DNA of 5,547 nt, taken from positions 1 through 5,547 of the forward strand of contig JAKSCF010000170.1 in assembly GCA_022360735.1 (NCBI GenBank). The letters are read 5' to 3'. This document shows, one piece after another, positions 5,247 through 5,547 of the stretch (its first letter is position 1; every line of letters begins with the position of its first letter). The notes below the pieces were generated by a model that searched no databases, was not told the origin of the DNA, and saw only the letters and a list, made by a program, of their open reading frames with translations. The DNA comes from Clostridia bacterium (GTDB lineage: Bacteria > Bacillota_A > Clostridia > Peptostreptococcales > JAAYPU01). The translations under genes were made by a program, and so were the position numbers.

Positions 5247-5333
5247 GTTAGATAGTGGATAGTTAGGTAGTAGATAGGAAAAACATTCAATTCTTCGTCC
5301 GCCTATCCTCTATCCAACTATCTGCTATCCACC
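5247..5333. repeat. Large imperfect inverted repeat of GATAG units between galE and the VanZ gene
   Basis: The arm at 5247-5278 and the reverse complement of the arm at 5302-5333 agree at 24 of 32 positions. They end in a shared GATAGG next to a 23-base central segment (5279-5301). Several mismatches would be G-U pairs in RNA. Each arm is built of tandem-like units such as GGATAG, AGATAG and TTAGTTAGATAG. The outer arm runs into galE: its last two codons and TAG stop (5325-5333) are repeat sequence. As RNA it could fold into a long hairpin just before the VanZ ribosome binding site. There is no terminal T-run after the second arm. Confidence 0.75.
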
Positions 5334-5547
5334 TATAGCAACGCTATTTCTCTCAGACCTCCAAGCATCCCGACACATATCAACTATCCCTCTTTTAGCT
5401 ATCCATCCCAATTCCTTTTCAGCCTTAGAAGCATCAGCATAGCATTCTGCTATATCTCCTGCTCTACGGTCTACGATTTCATAAGGTACCTTAATATTGT
5501 TTGCTTCTTCAAAAGCTTGTACTAGCTGTAACACCGAAGTCCCTTGA
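5325..5547 (-). CDS. galE: UDP-glucose 4-epimerase, C-terminal end (partial)
   Basis: Only the last 73 residues are in the window; the frame stays open to the right edge, so the start and the NAD-binding Rossmann domain lie outside. GalE interconverts UDP-glucose and UDP-galactose in the cytoplasm, supplying galactose residues for polysaccharides. The visible part matches the family C-terminus: QGTSVLQLVQAFEEAN, then VPYEIVDRRAGDIAECYAD with the Arg-Arg-x-Gly-Asp sugar-nucleotide loop, then ASKAEKELGW and a final helix (VDMCRDAW). The internal GTG at 5534 is not a start, since GalE homology continues upstream of it. The end (IGG, stop) is encoded by GATAG-repeat DNA, so the original C-terminus may have been slightly altered. 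It lies upstream of the VanZ gene and the Wzz/kinase operon, consistent with a polysaccharide locus. Confidence 0.93.
   Translation of the reverse strand, partial: QGTSVLQLVQAFEEANNIKVPYEIVDRRAGDIAECYADASKAEKELGWIAKRGIVDMCRDAWRSERNSVAIGG

Noticed and set aside
5228..5290. N-terminal extension of the VanZ protein from position 5290
   Set aside because: The extra 21 residues are translated from the GATAG inverted repeat, and a perfect AGGAGG at 5236-5241 sets the start at TTG 5227.

Overview
The window looks like chromosomal DNA of a low-GC Gram-positive anaerobe, most likely a member of the Clostridia. This is an inference. The supporting evidence is the AT-rich composition, strong GGAGG-type ribosome binding sites (several serving TTG starts), a Gram-positive LexA box of the GAAC-N4-GTTY type in front of lexA, and a Firmicutes-style capsule control module in which the chain-length protein, the tyrosine kinase and a PHP-type phosphatase are separate genes.

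Layout, left to right. Positions 1-472 (+) hold the end of a gene whose C-terminal half is an OmpR-type winged-helix domain. The part before it is a glycine-rich hydrophobic stretch of clearly higher GC and shows no receiver-domain features. Positions 473-973 contain a small uncharacterised minus-strand ORF and then a well-formed lexA control region: a LexA box, an extended -10 promoter and a leader with a 14-bp tandem duplication. lexA (974-1642) is followed at 28 bp by a DsrE-family gene (1671-2015). A strong bidirectional terminator (2031-2069) closes this unit.

From about 2169 to the right end every gene is on the minus strand. Read in the direction of transcription these are: the end of galE (UDP-glucose 4-epimerase, cut by the window edge), a VanZ-family membrane protein, then a sigma-A promoter driving a tight three-gene operon. 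That operon encodes a Wzz/CpsC chain-length and kinase-activator protein, a CpsD BY-kinase and a CpsB PHP phosphatase, and a 56-residue membrane protein lies downstream. Together the three proteins would form a phosphorylation switch controlling polymerisation or export of a surface polysaccharide. GalE would supply UDP-galactose-type precursors.

The most unusual feature is a family of GATAG-rich intergenic repeats. They occur as a 14-bp tandem repeat in the lexA leader, as short copies around the end of the VanZ gene and the wzz promoter, and as a 32-bp-arm imperfect inverted repeat between galE and the VanZ gene. GGATAG units supply the stop codons of both galE and the VanZ gene. I see no clear evidence of an entirely new multi-gene system. 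The repeat family, the receiver-less winged-helix gene and the small ORF divergent from lexA are the parts most worth following up.
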